Origin: Maratus speciosus
Lineage: Eukaryota; Arthropoda; Arachnida; Araneae; Salticidae
DNA length: 64,000 nucleotides
Direction: 5' to 3'
Assembly (NCBI GenBank): GCA_963932465.1
Contig: OZ010791.1
Coordinates: forward strand, 622,363,800 to 622,427,799
In this document: in pieces, positions 11,247 through 22,239 of the stretch
How positions within the stretch are numbered: the stretch's first letter is position 1
Layout: each line of letters opens with the position of its first letter
The notes under the pieces: generated by a model
The model's input: the letters and a program-made list of their open reading frames with translations, nothing else
What the model was told of the DNA's origin: nothing
The model's database searches: none
Program-made: the position numbers and the translations under genes

Positions 11247-11609
11247 GACTGGGAGGTAGCTGCACAGACCATCACCTCATCGATTTGACGGCTGAAATTT
11301 CAGTATTAGGCAGAACTCAATTTGCATATTAAAATGCAACTGGTCTGCCTAGTCATATCTTGGTGGAAACTACATGCAGACCCGATTTCAGTGGTTTATC
11401 ATTGTGTTTCCCTGCATCCAAAGGTATGAAAACATGGAGGACTGGAAGTAGGAAAACACAATAGTAAAACTACCAGTCAACCACTAAAATCTGGTTCGCA
11501 GGTGTTTTCCATCAAGATATGACTTGGCAGACCAGTTGCATTTTAATATGAAAATCCAGTTTTAACTAATCAGCCATCAACTTGATGAAGTGGTGGTCTG
11601 TGCAGCTGC
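11247..11609. repeat. foldback element, copy 1
   Basis: Long inverted arms begin GACTGGGAGGTAGCTGCACA and end with the complementary GGTCTGTGCAGCTGC. The arms include CATCACCTCATC / GATGAAGTGGTGG and CAAGATATGACTTGGCAGAC, and a middle with CATTGTGTTTCCCTGCAT is also mirrored. A second copy is at 54170-54565. It has no coding capacity; it is a MITE or foldback type whose superfamily I cannot fix. Confidence 0.8.
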
Positions 11610-11794
11610 ACGAGTGCAAGAAGTACATCTAAGACAAGACTGAAAACTTTTCTGAGTATTAAGAATAACCAAAAAGAAATGGCTAAAAATTGATCCCTAA
11701 CAATAAATGATAGCAATTAAAGGTTCTTTATACTAAAATTTCTATTATATAAGTACATAAAGTATCATTTACTATTAATAAAAAGTCTCTCTGG

Positions 11795-11950
11795 GACTGA
11801 AATCAGTCCTAAGACCAATGTCAGATGGGCGTCGTTTTTGCTGCTTTTTTACTTAAGTATTATCCATTCACAATGCTATAGCATTGTGAATGGATAATAC
11901 TTAAGCAAAAAAGACGCCCGTCTGACATTGGTCTTAAGACTGAAGTCTTG
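11795..11950. repeat. near-perfect palindrome
   Basis: The centre lies between 11878 and 11879. The arms CTTAAGTATTATCCATTCAC and its complement are perfect for about 30 bp. The match resumes through GACGCCCGTCTGACATTGGT after a stretch where the left arm has about 10 extra bases. The right border phrase TCTTGGTCTATTATTAG resembles the outer end of the foldback family (CCCGGTCTATTATAAA at 54558), so it may be a collapsed relative. There is no spacer, so it can extrude a cruciform. Confidence 0.85.
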
Positions 11951-12697
11951 CATCCATCTGCAGCTGTCTCTTGGTCTATTATTAGTCATTCAATTTTTGA
12001 AAACAATAATAAAATACATGTGAAAAAAATCTAATCATAATTTTGTAAATCTGAAATTAGTATGTCACTGTGGTTCCTGTTTAGACAATATTTAACAAAC
12101 TCTAGTGTTAACGAAATATGATATATAAATGCATAAAATTCAAGCACATAAATTTAGAAATTTGTTTCATTTTTTAATTTCTAAAAAAAGGGCATGTGAA
12201 AAATCCACAAGTTGTTTTATAGTATTAATTTTTCACAAATGGCAACTTAAAATAAAAAGAGGAGCTACCTTCTATAAAATGAATATAACATTTTAATAAA
12301 TGAATAATTAAGATTGAACAAATGTATAACAGTTTCAAAAGTTTGTAAATAAGTTTTTAAATGAGAATATATAATCTTTTGTTTAGTTTCTGGAGCATTC
12401 AACAGTAAAATTTGGAAGAAACACTTTTATGCTTTTTGAAGCATGAAAACACCTTAGCATGTTCTATGTGATATATTTCCCAGATTTGCAACCAGAGATT
12501 TAACTTTTAATAATTTTTGTAGTGCATATTACTGTTTACGTTAATATAAAATAATTCATTCGTCTGAATTCTTCTCTCCTACTGTTTTGCTATTGTGCCA
12601 AATCATGGCAAAATGCCTCATTTGACAGTAAACAGAAATCAGCAACTGGTGAGAATCCCCCCCCCCCCCTACCAGTCAGTTTTTTTTTTTCTTTCAG
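11951..12697. other. AT-rich spacer
   Basis: No gene was seen. A C run lies at about 12659-12669 and a T run at 12680-12690; the latter forms the polypyrimidine tract before the possible exon at 12698. Confidence 0.5.
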
Positions 12698-12821
12698 CTA
12701 CTCTCTCAACTATGTTATTTGACACTTTAAACTTGATTTTGGTTTGTCTGGCAACTTGTCAGTCTGTCCATGCTCCAATTCATAGGTTTACTTTTGAGGG
12801 GCTTACAATCAGAATTTCAAG
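12698..12821 (+). CDS. possible plus-strand internal exon
   Basis: A strong acceptor (T-run then CTTTCAG) and a good donor (CAAG|GTAACG) bracket 124 bp. One frame is open throughout and encodes about 41 residues, including TLSTMLFDTLNLILVCLATC and HRFTFEGLTIRIS. Entry would be phase 1 and exit phase 2. The hydrophobic first half could be a membrane segment. No family was recognised, and no neighbouring exon was found to join it. A T-rich tract plus chance AG and GT can mimic an exon in such DNA. Confidence 0.3.
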
Positions 12822-13130
12822 GTAACGATACTTCTGTAGTCCAATTTGGATATCTTTCAGATTAACTCAGACTGAATTTTATATACTTTTTTTTACACAT
12901 TTCTTAAATAGACGGAAAACTTCAAACAGACTATATGAAATCAGGCTGCACTTTGTTACTATCCTTCTTCCGTAAATCTATAAGTTAATCTTTAAGGAGT
13001 TGCACTTTGAAAAAAATACTTCAAAATTCAAATTTATTCAATAGAAATAAATTTATATTAGCTTATCAAAACTAACACTACATAAACCTGGACGAAAAAC
13101 CCCAAACAAACAGACTAAGCAGACCTGTAT

Positions 13131-13205
13131 GGATGCCCAATCGGCTCAATAGGCAGAGTGTTCAGAAGATAAGCCAAAGGTCTGGGGTTTGACTAACAGC
13201 CTGGA
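13131..13205 (+). repeat. tRNA-derived SINE head, decayed
   Basis: GGCTCAATAGGCAGAG fits an A-box region and GGGGTTTGACTAAC about 40 bp later fits a B box. The spacing is tRNA-like. The anticodon stem does not fold well and there is no matching acceptor stem, so this is a SINE relic or tRNA pseudogene. Confidence 0.55.
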
Positions 13206-13777
13206 CACTTTTTCACTCACTTGGAAAAATGAGAATTCATACAAAAAAGTCAATGTACAGTGTAAAAATTTCAGCATTTTACTATAATTCAATTAATGAC
13301 TAGTTAAGTTTCAGTTAGGTAAAGTTTCTTGTGAAAAATCGAAAAAAAAAATGGAGCAAAGAAAGTTCAAAATTTATCTAAACAATAACTAGATTAGACT
13401 AGAGAATTATCCTCAAACTATTATTTTAATATGAAAAGCACATAATAATAAAAATCGTTAATTTTTCCTACCAGTATATTCAGATAGTAATTTTTGCCTT
13501 TTTTAATGAGAGAATTTCTGATTAAATTAGACAAAGAGTTTTGTTTAGAAATACTGATTAAGAAAAAATCTGTACATGATGCACATCACAAAATGTCAAT
13601 TAATATGGATTTGCCATTTTTCTTATTGTAAAATACATGTAAAACCATGAAAAGAAGAATTCATATGTGTTAACCACAAATTTTCACAAAGAACAATGGA
13701 AATGTCATTCAATTGGTACTTATGTATGTATTCATTCAATTTCTGTTAATAAAATATGTTTAAAGAGTTGTCTACAT

Positions 13778-15050
13778 CAGTGGAGTGCAAATAATTTTCC
13801 TTTGGTAAGTCAGTGACTTGAATCATAGTGTTTTATTGCTTGAAACATCAGTTCTTTTTCATTTAAATGGATATTAGATTAGAAAATATCAAACGAAAAT
13901 GAATCACACATCCAAACTAATTCATTATCTGCAAATTTTTCGAACCTCTTAGAAAAGTTTTCACCAAATTTTATGATGACAGGAAGTTATGTTTTTAAAT
14001 AACAAGAAATCTAAATTACTTACTATAGTACCTATTGAAAAGAACGACAACATGTCTGTATAGTTCTTGTTTAATTCTCCTTCCCTAAATATCAGCTCAT
14101 TCTTAACAGCTTCAATTTTACTGATTGGTGTTAAAATATTTGTACTCTCTCCCGGTAGACTTTACTCAAATCGTTATGTTTTTTGAAAATTTCAACCATG
14201 TAATTGAGCTTTCCGAGCCAACCTTCATTAAAGAATGAACTTGCCAATATATGTTTCTTTTTAACCAAAAAAGTTGCAAGCTTTACAAGATTTAAAATCA
14301 TAACTACCATCATAGCGTTTCCAAGGAAATATCAATTGGGGATAATTGATTTTTAAAAAAAAAATTACAAAATACATGCAAAATGAAAAAAAAAATTTTT
14401 TTCATAAGCATTTTAATGATTTTTTAATTAATTCTTTATTATTTCCTCTGAGCATGCTACTGAATTGCCATATACTGAAAACATATGTTATGTACATACT
14501 CAGTTGCAAATTTTACTCATAATTAACAAAAGCAGTATATAAACAGAATTACAGCATGCACTTGAATGAATGTAAGAAGCAGCAAAGTCGAACTACTGAT
14601 GCACAGGCTGAAAAAACAGCCTGGTCCTTGCACTGACCGCAGTAGAATTAAAAATCAAGAAGGGGTAGGCACACCTAGATGGAAAAAGCTGTATCAAAGA
14701 TTGACATTACTAAACTTCAGATCGACCCAAGCTTCATATGAATTGCACAAGAAAGAATGTAGGGGGCATCTCAAATTTACAATTATCTTTTATCACTATG
14801 TTTGTTAGCCTGATAGTTGCCGAAGCATAGATATTACATATGTACTAATACAAACAATTGTTTTTGTAAAAAAATATGTTTCTATTTTTATAAATATTAC
14901 CTCATTTCACTATTTTACTGGTACGTGATACTTGTTGAAGAAGAGACTTATATTTTTCTTTGTCAAATAAATTTCTTTAAATTTCGGGACCCACAAAAAT
15001 TCTCTTACAACCCCCCAAAGGAGTCGCGACCCATGGTTTGCGTACCACTG
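13778..15050. mobile_element. hAT transposon with exact 8-bp target duplication
   Basis: The left end CAGTGGAGTGCAAATAATTT and the right end (complement CAGTGGTACGCAAACCATGG, then GTCGCGACTCC) are hAT-like. The 8 bp GTCTACAT occur directly outside both ends (13770-13777 and 15051-15058), exactly the hAT signature. The element is 1.27 kb, far shorter than an autonomous hAT. It keeps only a piece of transposase on the minus strand (about 14020-14313), so it is defective. Confidence 0.88.
14020..14313 (-). pseudogene. hAT (ZBED/SCAND3-like) transposase fragment
   Basis: The minus-strand frame includes FFNEGWLGKLNYMVEIFKKH followed by NDLSKVYRERVQIF. This corresponds to the block WLxKLxYxxDIFxxLNxLNxxLQG common in ZBED5/SCAND3-type hAT transposases. 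After a stop, a one-base shift restores a frame with SKIEAVKNELIFREGELN, the expected continuation. The catalytic and BED-finger parts and the C-terminal dimerisation part are missing. It lies inside the hAT at 13778-15050. Confidence 0.7.
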
Positions 15051-15058
15051 GTCTACAT

Positions 15059-15771
15059 AATAAAATTATAAAATTTTCGAAATAACGATTGTAACTAACT
15101 TTCAAAACATATGTTATTGGAAATTAATAGTATTTTAAAAATATACATGAATTATAACCTTTAAACTAATTAACAGAAATCAATTTCTAGGAGCTTTGTG
15201 AATCCAAAATTTCAGCTCATTTTGCCAAATAGTTTATGAGTTATACTTAAAAAACTATCCTTTGTTTGTTTTGCAACAATTAAAAAGGATTTTACAACTT
15301 TACATCTATATAATTCCTCAAACTACTTTTCCAAACGACATCCCGTTTTGTAACCAAATAATCCAAATATGTCAAAATGGAGTGCTCTTATTGAAAATTT
15401 TAAAGCTCATTACAATTACAATATGCAGACTGTCCCACTAAACTTACTTAAAAAAAAAAAAAAAAAAAAAAAATCTTAAATTGAAAGAAAACATAATTCC
15501 TAATCAAACTTTCGTTTCCCTCTGCAACAATTTGGATATTTAAAATGTATGGGGATGTTCTCTATCTTTTTTAATGACTGTACAAATGTAGATTAAATTT
15601 AAATATATAAATACAGTTCCTTCTATTTATCTGGCTTATCATTTCACCAGAGAAGTAACAACATCCTTCTTTTTCAAGTACATGTGAGATGAACATAAAT
15701 AAGTAAAGATTAGCTAACAGAAAAAAGTATGTTAAAATACAGATTTTTATAAACTTAAAAACTAATATGCA

Positions 15772-15808
<37 letters not shown>

Positions 15809-16231
15809 TGAAAATTTTTTTCGAGCTTGAAAACAAATTGTTTATGAGGTAAAACACATAAAAAATTATCTTTAAATGTAGGGCCATAAGTATATTCTTT
15901 ACATGCATATGAACTAGATTAAAACTTTTATCTAACAGTAGTGGAGAGTAGTGCTATGCAAAGGCAGATATTTAATTTTGTTACATTTAAAGATAAGAAA
16001 ATATGTTGTATATGCCAGAATGAAACATTTTTTGATTCATTCTTCTTCAAAAACTCACACAATTAAAGAATTATGTCCCTTTAGTAATAAAAATGTAATA
16101 CACTTACATTGAAAGTAATTTTATATTACTTACATTGAAAGAAGTTTCTCTTCCAGACTTTTTAAATGGATTTAACGCAACACTTCATATTACACCAAAA
16201 CCAATCTTATACCAAGTTGAGAGCTGGATCA
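15059..16231. other. AT-rich spacer with long homopolymers
   Basis: It holds an A run of about 23 (15450-15472) and a T run of about 28 (15777-15805). No gene was seen. Confidence 0.6.
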
Positions 16232-16377
16232 TTAAATTAGGCTCATGATACAACATCTCTGTCTGTCCAAACGTGGATTGTCACTTGGGAATGGTGATAT
16301 TAGCTCAACAACAACATCCTCCAAGTGACACACATTTAGCGAAGTTGAGGAAAAGAGCTGCAAAAGGATTTTGTCAC
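16232..16377 (-). CDS. possible exon of an unidentified host gene
   Basis: On the minus strand the acceptor TTTCTTTTTCAG is near ideal. The following frame (phase 1 entry) encodes KILLQLFSSTSLNVCHLEDV, then ELISPFPSDNPRLDRQRC, to a TAA at 16234-16232. A strong donor-like CAAT|GTAAGT sits about 95 bp further, past the stop. So this is either a terminal coding exon, an exon spliced earlier, or an exon broken by a frameshift. The residues are well mixed and protein-like. Its phase matches the possible donor of the exon at 37701-37862, allowing both to belong to one gene with a large intron. Function is unknown. Confidence 0.5.
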
Positions 16378-18094
16378 CTGAAAAAGAAATAGGCAAATTT
16401 TTACATGCTTGAAAAATGAGTAACCAGAAATATATTGTAAAATTAGATAACTAACAATATACATGCTTTGAATAAAATAGTCAGTCGCAGGTTTATATAT
16501 ACAGGGTGTTTCAGAAAGAAGGAGCTGATTTCAAGAGAATTTACTTCCTACAAACTGTTCATAAAAATCCTAAATTTGACCTACAGTTCATTGATTTGCA
16601 TTGACTCAACATGAGAAGCCCTTGTAGAATGAAAATGATACAAGAGTCAATGATCAAGTCAACACTGAATTTTTGGCTTCAACAAGACTTATGAAAACTG
16701 TGAATTGAGTAACTAGGGATAAATTAAATCATGTGTAGCAAGAAATGAACTACTGTTTTGATGTTTGCTGTGCTGCAAGGCAGACAAACAAAATAAGAGA
16801 GGAGAATGAGATCTTCAGCAGCACCCCCCCCCCCCCACACACACACACACCTTTGATTCCAAACCTCCATTCAGTTTTCAAAACGCAGTTGTAATTTAAA
16901 GGCATGTATTATTGCAATAAGATGTTACAGATAGTACCTGACAAAACTTGATGGCAAACAACTTAGAGAACACAGAAAAAAAAAAAATCCATAGCATCAT
17001 TAAAATATTAGAAACTTTTACAAAATATCTGTTAGCAATAGTTAAATGAAAAAATGGCCATCCTTTTATAAACAGGCTACGGAACGGATACATATTAACT
17101 CTCTTTATACAGAAAATAAACAACAAAATACTTCTGAGAAAATTAAGTTTTCAGATCGAAAAAAAGAACAATTCTGCATTTTTTTCGTGAATGGTTTACA
17201 AATAAAGAAATTTTTTAATATTTATCTGCATTACAATACCAATAGATGGTACCACAGCTTCTTACGTTTTTTTTTTCTTCTGGAAATAATCATCTACTTT
17301 TCTAAGGATATATGACTTAACAAAGAATTGTAGCAAAAAATATACCAAAAATTCATCATTTCAATTTAATTAATTGATAATTACATGCAAAACTTAATTT
17401 TGAATTTTAAACACATTATCATAAATAAAAAATGCATTGAGGTTGGTAAATTTTCCTTTAAAATAATGAAGACATCAACTTCTTTTTTACACGGTTACAG
17501 ACAATGGGATATTTCCAAAGAAATTTTGTTTTAAGATTTAAAAAAAAACTTCCAAGTCTTTTTTTCTCCCCCTTAAATATTTTACAAATAAAGAAATTTT
17601 TGAAGTTAAAATTTTGTTATTTTTCTCAAATATAAACATTTAATTGCATTACAGTAGCAATAAAGGGCACTATTACCTTTTTTCGTATATACATCACCCC
17701 CCCCCCCCTCCCCTTTTTTTTGTGTGAAAATAATCACCCACTTTTCTTGTATATGTACCTTATTGATCAATTGTAATATAAATATACGAAAATTGCAGAT
17801 TATTTCAATTTATAAAAATCCAGTAACACAGTTTTAATAATTACTTTTCTAAAAATTTACAATTGAGTTGCAATCCATATGCATCTATTTACAATTTGTT
17901 TTTAGGACAAATTTAAAGGTTTATTTAAAAGGTTATTTAATAATTTTGATAAATAAAATATTCCAATCATTAAAATAGTTGTAATACTAATAAATATCCT
18001 GTATGGAATCAGCTTCAACATTTTTTTTTCCCCTTATCTGTACTTGATGGGGTAAGTCTTAGTATTTTATTGCAATTAAGGCTGGTCTCAAACA
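16378..18094. other. AT-rich spacer with one transposon-like end
   Basis: At 16502 CAGGGTGTTTCAGAAAGAAG resembles a mariner-type terminus next to a TA run, but no partner was found. C and CA runs occur at 16824-16852 and C runs at 17696-17708. No gene was seen. Confidence 0.45.
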
Positions 18095-18485
18095 CAAAGG
18101 AGATAATTTGTGACACATTTCTGAAATCATTTTTGTTCGGAAATGTATGAAATTGGCAGGTGTTATTTAGAAACTATGTAATCAAAAGACATTTTCCTTT
18201 TTTTTTGGTAAACACAAAAGATCTTTCCAAAAATACTGTCAAAGTTGGTGTTCTGAACTGAATTTTCAGACAAAAGTAGAAAAACCAGCCAGAGGAAGGA
18301 GAAAAACCTCTTGTCACGTGACAAAAATAACTCAATAAGTAATTTATTTATCAAAAATTGGGAAACTCATTCGATTCCAAATCGCTTCAATAGTTAGTCA
18401 TGCTAATTTTATGATTTTACATTTAAAAATGTGTCAGAAAGTTTCGCGTTTGTTGAACAGGGAACTTGAGAACCACATTAATCGA
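18095..18485. repeat. dispersed repeat, copy 1
   Basis: It shares an ordered series of phrases with 51125-51490, for example ACTGTCAAAGTTGGTGTTCTGA against AGTGTCAAAGTTGACGTTTT, followed by AGCAGGC/CAGCCAG, TTGTCAC.TGA.AAAA, CAATTCAGAATCGCTTC and AATGTGTCA. Identity is moderate, so it is old. No termini or coding were recognised. Confidence 0.6.
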
Positions 18486-18663
18486 TAATTACAAGTCAAA
18501 GCTTTTAATTTTAAATACAAAGTAATTAAATAAAAAATTATTGGGGAAGGAAATTTTTTTTTTTAATAATGAAGAAAACCAAATTCTATAACTTTAACAC
18601 CTCAAATAATGTATATTTTACATTATTGAGCTCAGTTATCAGAAAAGTAAGAATATCTGAAAA

Positions 18664-18750
18664 CATCTTATACCAGCAGTGGGATTCGAACTAACAGTGC
18701 TTTTAGATAACCAGAATTCTTTCTGGTGCATTAGACCACTTGTTTTCCTT
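18664..18750 (-). pseudogene. tRNA-like sequence (class II), probable pseudogene or SINE head
   Basis: On the minus strand, AAGTGGTCTAATGCACCAG resembles an A-box and D-arm region, CCAGA...TCTGG could be an anticodon stem, and TTAGTTCGAATCCCAC carries the T-loop motif TTCGAAT (B box). The longer distance between them suggests a class II (Ser/Leu) origin. The T stem and acceptor stem pair poorly, so it is unlikely to be functional. Confidence 0.4.
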
Positions 18751-18942
18751 CAATGCTCTTCTGAAATAAAATCAGTTCCTCTCACTTACTCTGTTTAACA
18801 ACAGAAAAGCACCCTGGAAAAAGTACAGATGAATTCTTAACTATTCTGAATATCTTTATTAACCAACAGTTAAAAGTAAAGCTGTGCAAAGTTATTAAAA
18901 GTATTTTTGAATGTTTTTTTAAGTATTTGGCTTTACTGAGTG

Positions 18943-19688
18943 CAGTAATCCCTTAACATTCACGAGGGTTAGGTTCACAGAAACTTCTGTGAATGTCAGA
19001 ATCGTTGAGACTATTTTCCTGTGTATAAAAGAGGGTTAGGTTTTATGATTATTTTTAAATGGTAAAAAAGCAATTGAAACGTAAAGCTATATTTATTAAG
19101 CATTAAAAAGTACATGCTGTAAATAAATTTGAATAATTATAAACATATTGCACAAAGTTTAGTTGCTAGCTGATGGCTGAATAAATTTATTGATATAGGA
19201 TTGTTTGGGAAAACAGATCTTTTGTTTATGAATTTCCATATAAGGAAAAGTTGTGGGTTTCGATTTCTCTTTTAAAAGACTCCTCACCAGTGAAGGATCG
19301 CATTCTATTGCTTTCTCAACAAGATGTTGTTGAAGCTTTAAAATTTTCCATATAATTTTTGCAGAAAAACTTTCACCTGCAACAAAAATTTTCAATCTTA
19401 GAAAAATTAGGAATTTTTAATTTTTAGCATCAAGTCACATTTCTGGTTTCTCGGAATTACTGATCTATATTTTCCTTTAATACAAGGGTTGAAATTGTCA
19501 GAAGTTAGGCTATACAGTACAATACAGCTGTCCAGTGCCAAATAGTTTATTGAATTGGTAAAACAAAGTGGAGTTAACTTTGTAAAAAATTTTCTTTATA
19601 AAACAAAAGTCACGAATAGCCAAGTTAAGTGTTCGCGAATTTTGAATAGTTCGTCATTTTTTATTTCACAAATGTTAAGGGATTACTG
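18943..19688. mobile_element. Tigger/pogo-type non-autonomous element
   Basis: The left end CAGTAATCCCTTAACATT is the exact complement of the right end AATGTTAAGGGATTACTG. TA flanks the right side; the left side reads TG, probably a mutated TA. The interior is 746 bp with no recognisable transposase motifs, so it is a MITE. The CAG start and TA target fit the pogo/Tigger group. Confidence 0.75.
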
Positions 19689-20927
19689 TATTTCTATAAT
19701 TATCAGACCGTATATTTTTTATATTCACACAAACTGAAACTTCTGTAGTATGGCCAAATGCTGAATAGATTCCAAAAATTCAATGCCTTTTTAGAAGAGA
19801 CTGCAAAAAATATACAAATCTTTTTTTAACCAATATTTCTCTTAAAAGTAAGGTATATGCAGGGGCATAAACTATGCAAGAAATTATGATAATACATATT
19901 TAGGTTATGCATCGATGTAGATTTGTATAAACATACTGAAAAGAGTGCAGAGTATTCCCCGTCTTAAAAAAGGGCAGGATTTACAAAACATGGCAATAGG
20001 CATGTCCAAAATATGTCATATCTGTTGCAACATCAAAGATTGCTTTACAGAAGATATATGATTTTAGATTATCTGCATTTTTCATTATATATCCATTTAA
20101 GATGTTCTTAAATTTACCCTGTGTTTTTCTTAAATTTTAACATTCAATTAGTGTAGTTTACAATTTAAGTTGTGTGAACACTTGTCTAAATGTCATTCTG
20201 TCACTCATGGAATGGCCCATTTATAAATGATAATTTACAATTAAACATTCAACATGTGTGACACTAGACAACACATGCAACATATACTAGCACCAGTCCG
20301 ATTTCCTCCTAACATTTTTCAGCATACATACATGAATGTTTACAATTTCAACTGTAATTCTTGGTTTCAAATTATTGATTTTAACCACCGGAGTACGGTA
20401 CATGCAGTCTTTAATATATCCCTACACAAGACCATAGCTAGAATTTATTTATTTTTATTTATTTTTTTTGGGGGGGGGGGGGTGCAGGGTTAGGGTATTT
20501 CAGATAACTTGTTTAATATTTCCTTATTTTAATTTCCTTTTATTTTTAAAGAAAACAAGGATGGATAGGTATAAGCATCTTTTCAGGATTTTCTACAAAA
20601 TCCGATGGGAAAAATTGGTTGTTAGGACACGTTGTTGGGCCTGTTTGTTGCTAAGCAGGTGCGACACTCTGGAATATCAGCTGTAATTTTTTGTTTTGTT
20701 TTGTTTACGTTTAATCTGAAAAAGAAAGCAAAAATAAAATGTTTCAGTAAAAATTAAGCTGATTGTTTTGCTTGCACATATCTACTACATTTTGCTGCTG
20801 AAGAAATTTTTTTAGTTTATTAACCGGCGATGCTGATTTTATTAGGCGGCAGCTTTAACAGAAGTTTGTGCAGATTTGATTCCGATCCTCACATTTTTAT
20901 CAGATTAAGTGGCGGGTACTGTAAATG
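19689..20927. other. AT-rich spacer with a G12 tract
   Basis: A run of about 12 G at 20471-20482 follows T-rich sequence, in the arrangement TTTTTTTTGGGGGGGG seen at ends of some old repeats. No gene was seen. Confidence 0.5.
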
Positions 20928-21552
20928 CTTTTTCTGAACACATGCGCAGATGCTGCAATCACAATATTCTGCCAAATTAATTGATGTCATAAAATTCTGA
21001 ATAAAATAAGTATTGATAACTTTTGAACTATTCTATGTGATAAATAAAACTGGTTATGGTTTTATTATAGCAGATAAAGACAGAAATGCCAAATCAGAGC
21101 AGCGAGATTCAGCATGAGGGAAAGGGGAGGACCCCACTCCATGGTTAGCGAGACAATAAACGAACAGTGCCTGAATAGTAGGCATTCATTATAATTTAAA
21201 TAAAGAATACATTAAAACAACGATAAAAATAGCCCAGAGGCTCAATGAGTCAATGTCGATGTGCATCAGCGGTGACTGTGAGCTGACACTCTGAAAGAGT
21301 TAATGTGAAGCAGTGCTCTGGGAATATACGTTAGCAGGCGTATAGCTGTAAAGAGCAGCTTGACTCATTTTATTAAGGTTTTTATGGGGGAGGAACTTGT
21401 AGATTTTAAACAATGATTTATTTTAAAGGAAAGAATATGAATAGACCCTTTCCAACTTATTTCATGGAAGAAGATGATGTCCATGGACCTGCCTCAGTGA
21501 ATATGGATGTGTTTGTCGTAGAAAAAACCCCATCATATTCAGTGATTTTTTC
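20928..21552 (+). repeat. segmental repeat module D, copy 1 (diverged)
   Basis: It shares ordered phrases with the modules at 23110-27920 and 29045-30290, such as GCGCAGATGCTGC, GATAAATAAAACTGG, CTGACACTCTGAAAG, TTGACTCATTTTATTAAGG and TTTCCAACTTATTTCATGGA. Near its end a short plus-strand frame (from 21437) reads [14 protein letters not shown]. The copy at 30178 has a stop at the corresponding place, so this is at most an old coding relic. The module stops precisely where the 18S rRNA fragment begins. Confidence 0.7.
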
Positions 21553-21553
21553 A

Positions 21554-21658
21554 CAGGCTCCAAACCTGGTGGTGCCCTTCCGTCAATTCGTTTAAGTTTC
21601 AGCTTCACAACCATACATCCCCCGGAATCCTAAAAGCCTTGGTTTCCACTACACTGCC
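21554..21658 (-). rRNA. 18S rRNA fragment (about 105 bp), pseudogene
   Basis: The plus strand reads GGTGGTGCCCTTCCGTCAAT followed by TCGTTTAAGTTTCAGCTTC and ACCATACATCCCCCGGAA. This is the antisense of the nearly universal small-subunit rRNA region around AAACTTAAAGGAATTGACGG. It starts at CAGGCTCC and continues to about GGTTTCC...CTGCC. There are several differences from the conserved sequence (for example TCGTTT for TCCTTT), so it is not part of a working rDNA unit. No other rRNA parts are next to it. Confidence 0.85.
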
Positions 21659-21720
21659 ACACTTTTTAGAAAATAGATTTAAATCAAAATTCACAGAGGA
21701 TTCCTCCCCACCGTCTTTAA

Positions 21721-22230
21721 CCCTTAAATGTCTGATTTTTCAAAAATCATTGTAATAATGCTTTTCGGCTTTCATTTTTTAAATAAATCATGGAAAAAAT
21801 ACTTTTAAAAATCATATTTTGTTTTAAGTATAGTTTACGGCTAAAAAACAGTTTGTTACTAATCAGCAATACTGGTGTTTAATTGAAAAAATAATCTGCC
21901 GTGATAAAATTCTGTAATATTAAACACACAAGAATTTTAGAGACTATAATAAGAAATAAATTCCCTTTGCTCACTGCAGATCAAAATAGGGTATTTCGCA
22001 AGCTCCCAAACAAAACAAAAAGAACATGTAGCAACAATTGAAAAAATACATCTATCTTTATTCTTAAACAGCACAAGTGTTGCCATCTACATGTAGAAAA
22101 TTGATTGAATAATATTTTTAGAATGTATTTTATTGGCAAAATTAGGCATTATAACTTCAATATTATTCTAATAGTATTTTAGAGCCTAAATTGGGTATGT
22201 TGCCGAAAAGCAACACCGGGCATTTAAGAG
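21721..22230. mobile_element. piggyBac-type MITE
   Basis: TTAA occurs directly outside both ends (21717-21720 and 22231-22234). The termini are CCCTTAAATGTC on the left and the complement CTCTTAAATGCC on the right. TTAA target plus a CCC/CTC-starting inverted repeat is the piggyBac signature. At 510 bp there is no transposase. It sits between module D copy 1 with the 18S fragment and the first E array. Confidence 0.82.
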
Positions 22231-22239
22231 TTAACTGGG

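Noticed and set aside
18664..18750. Functional tRNA gene
   Set aside because: T-stem and acceptor stem do not pair; listed as pseudogene or SINE head instead.
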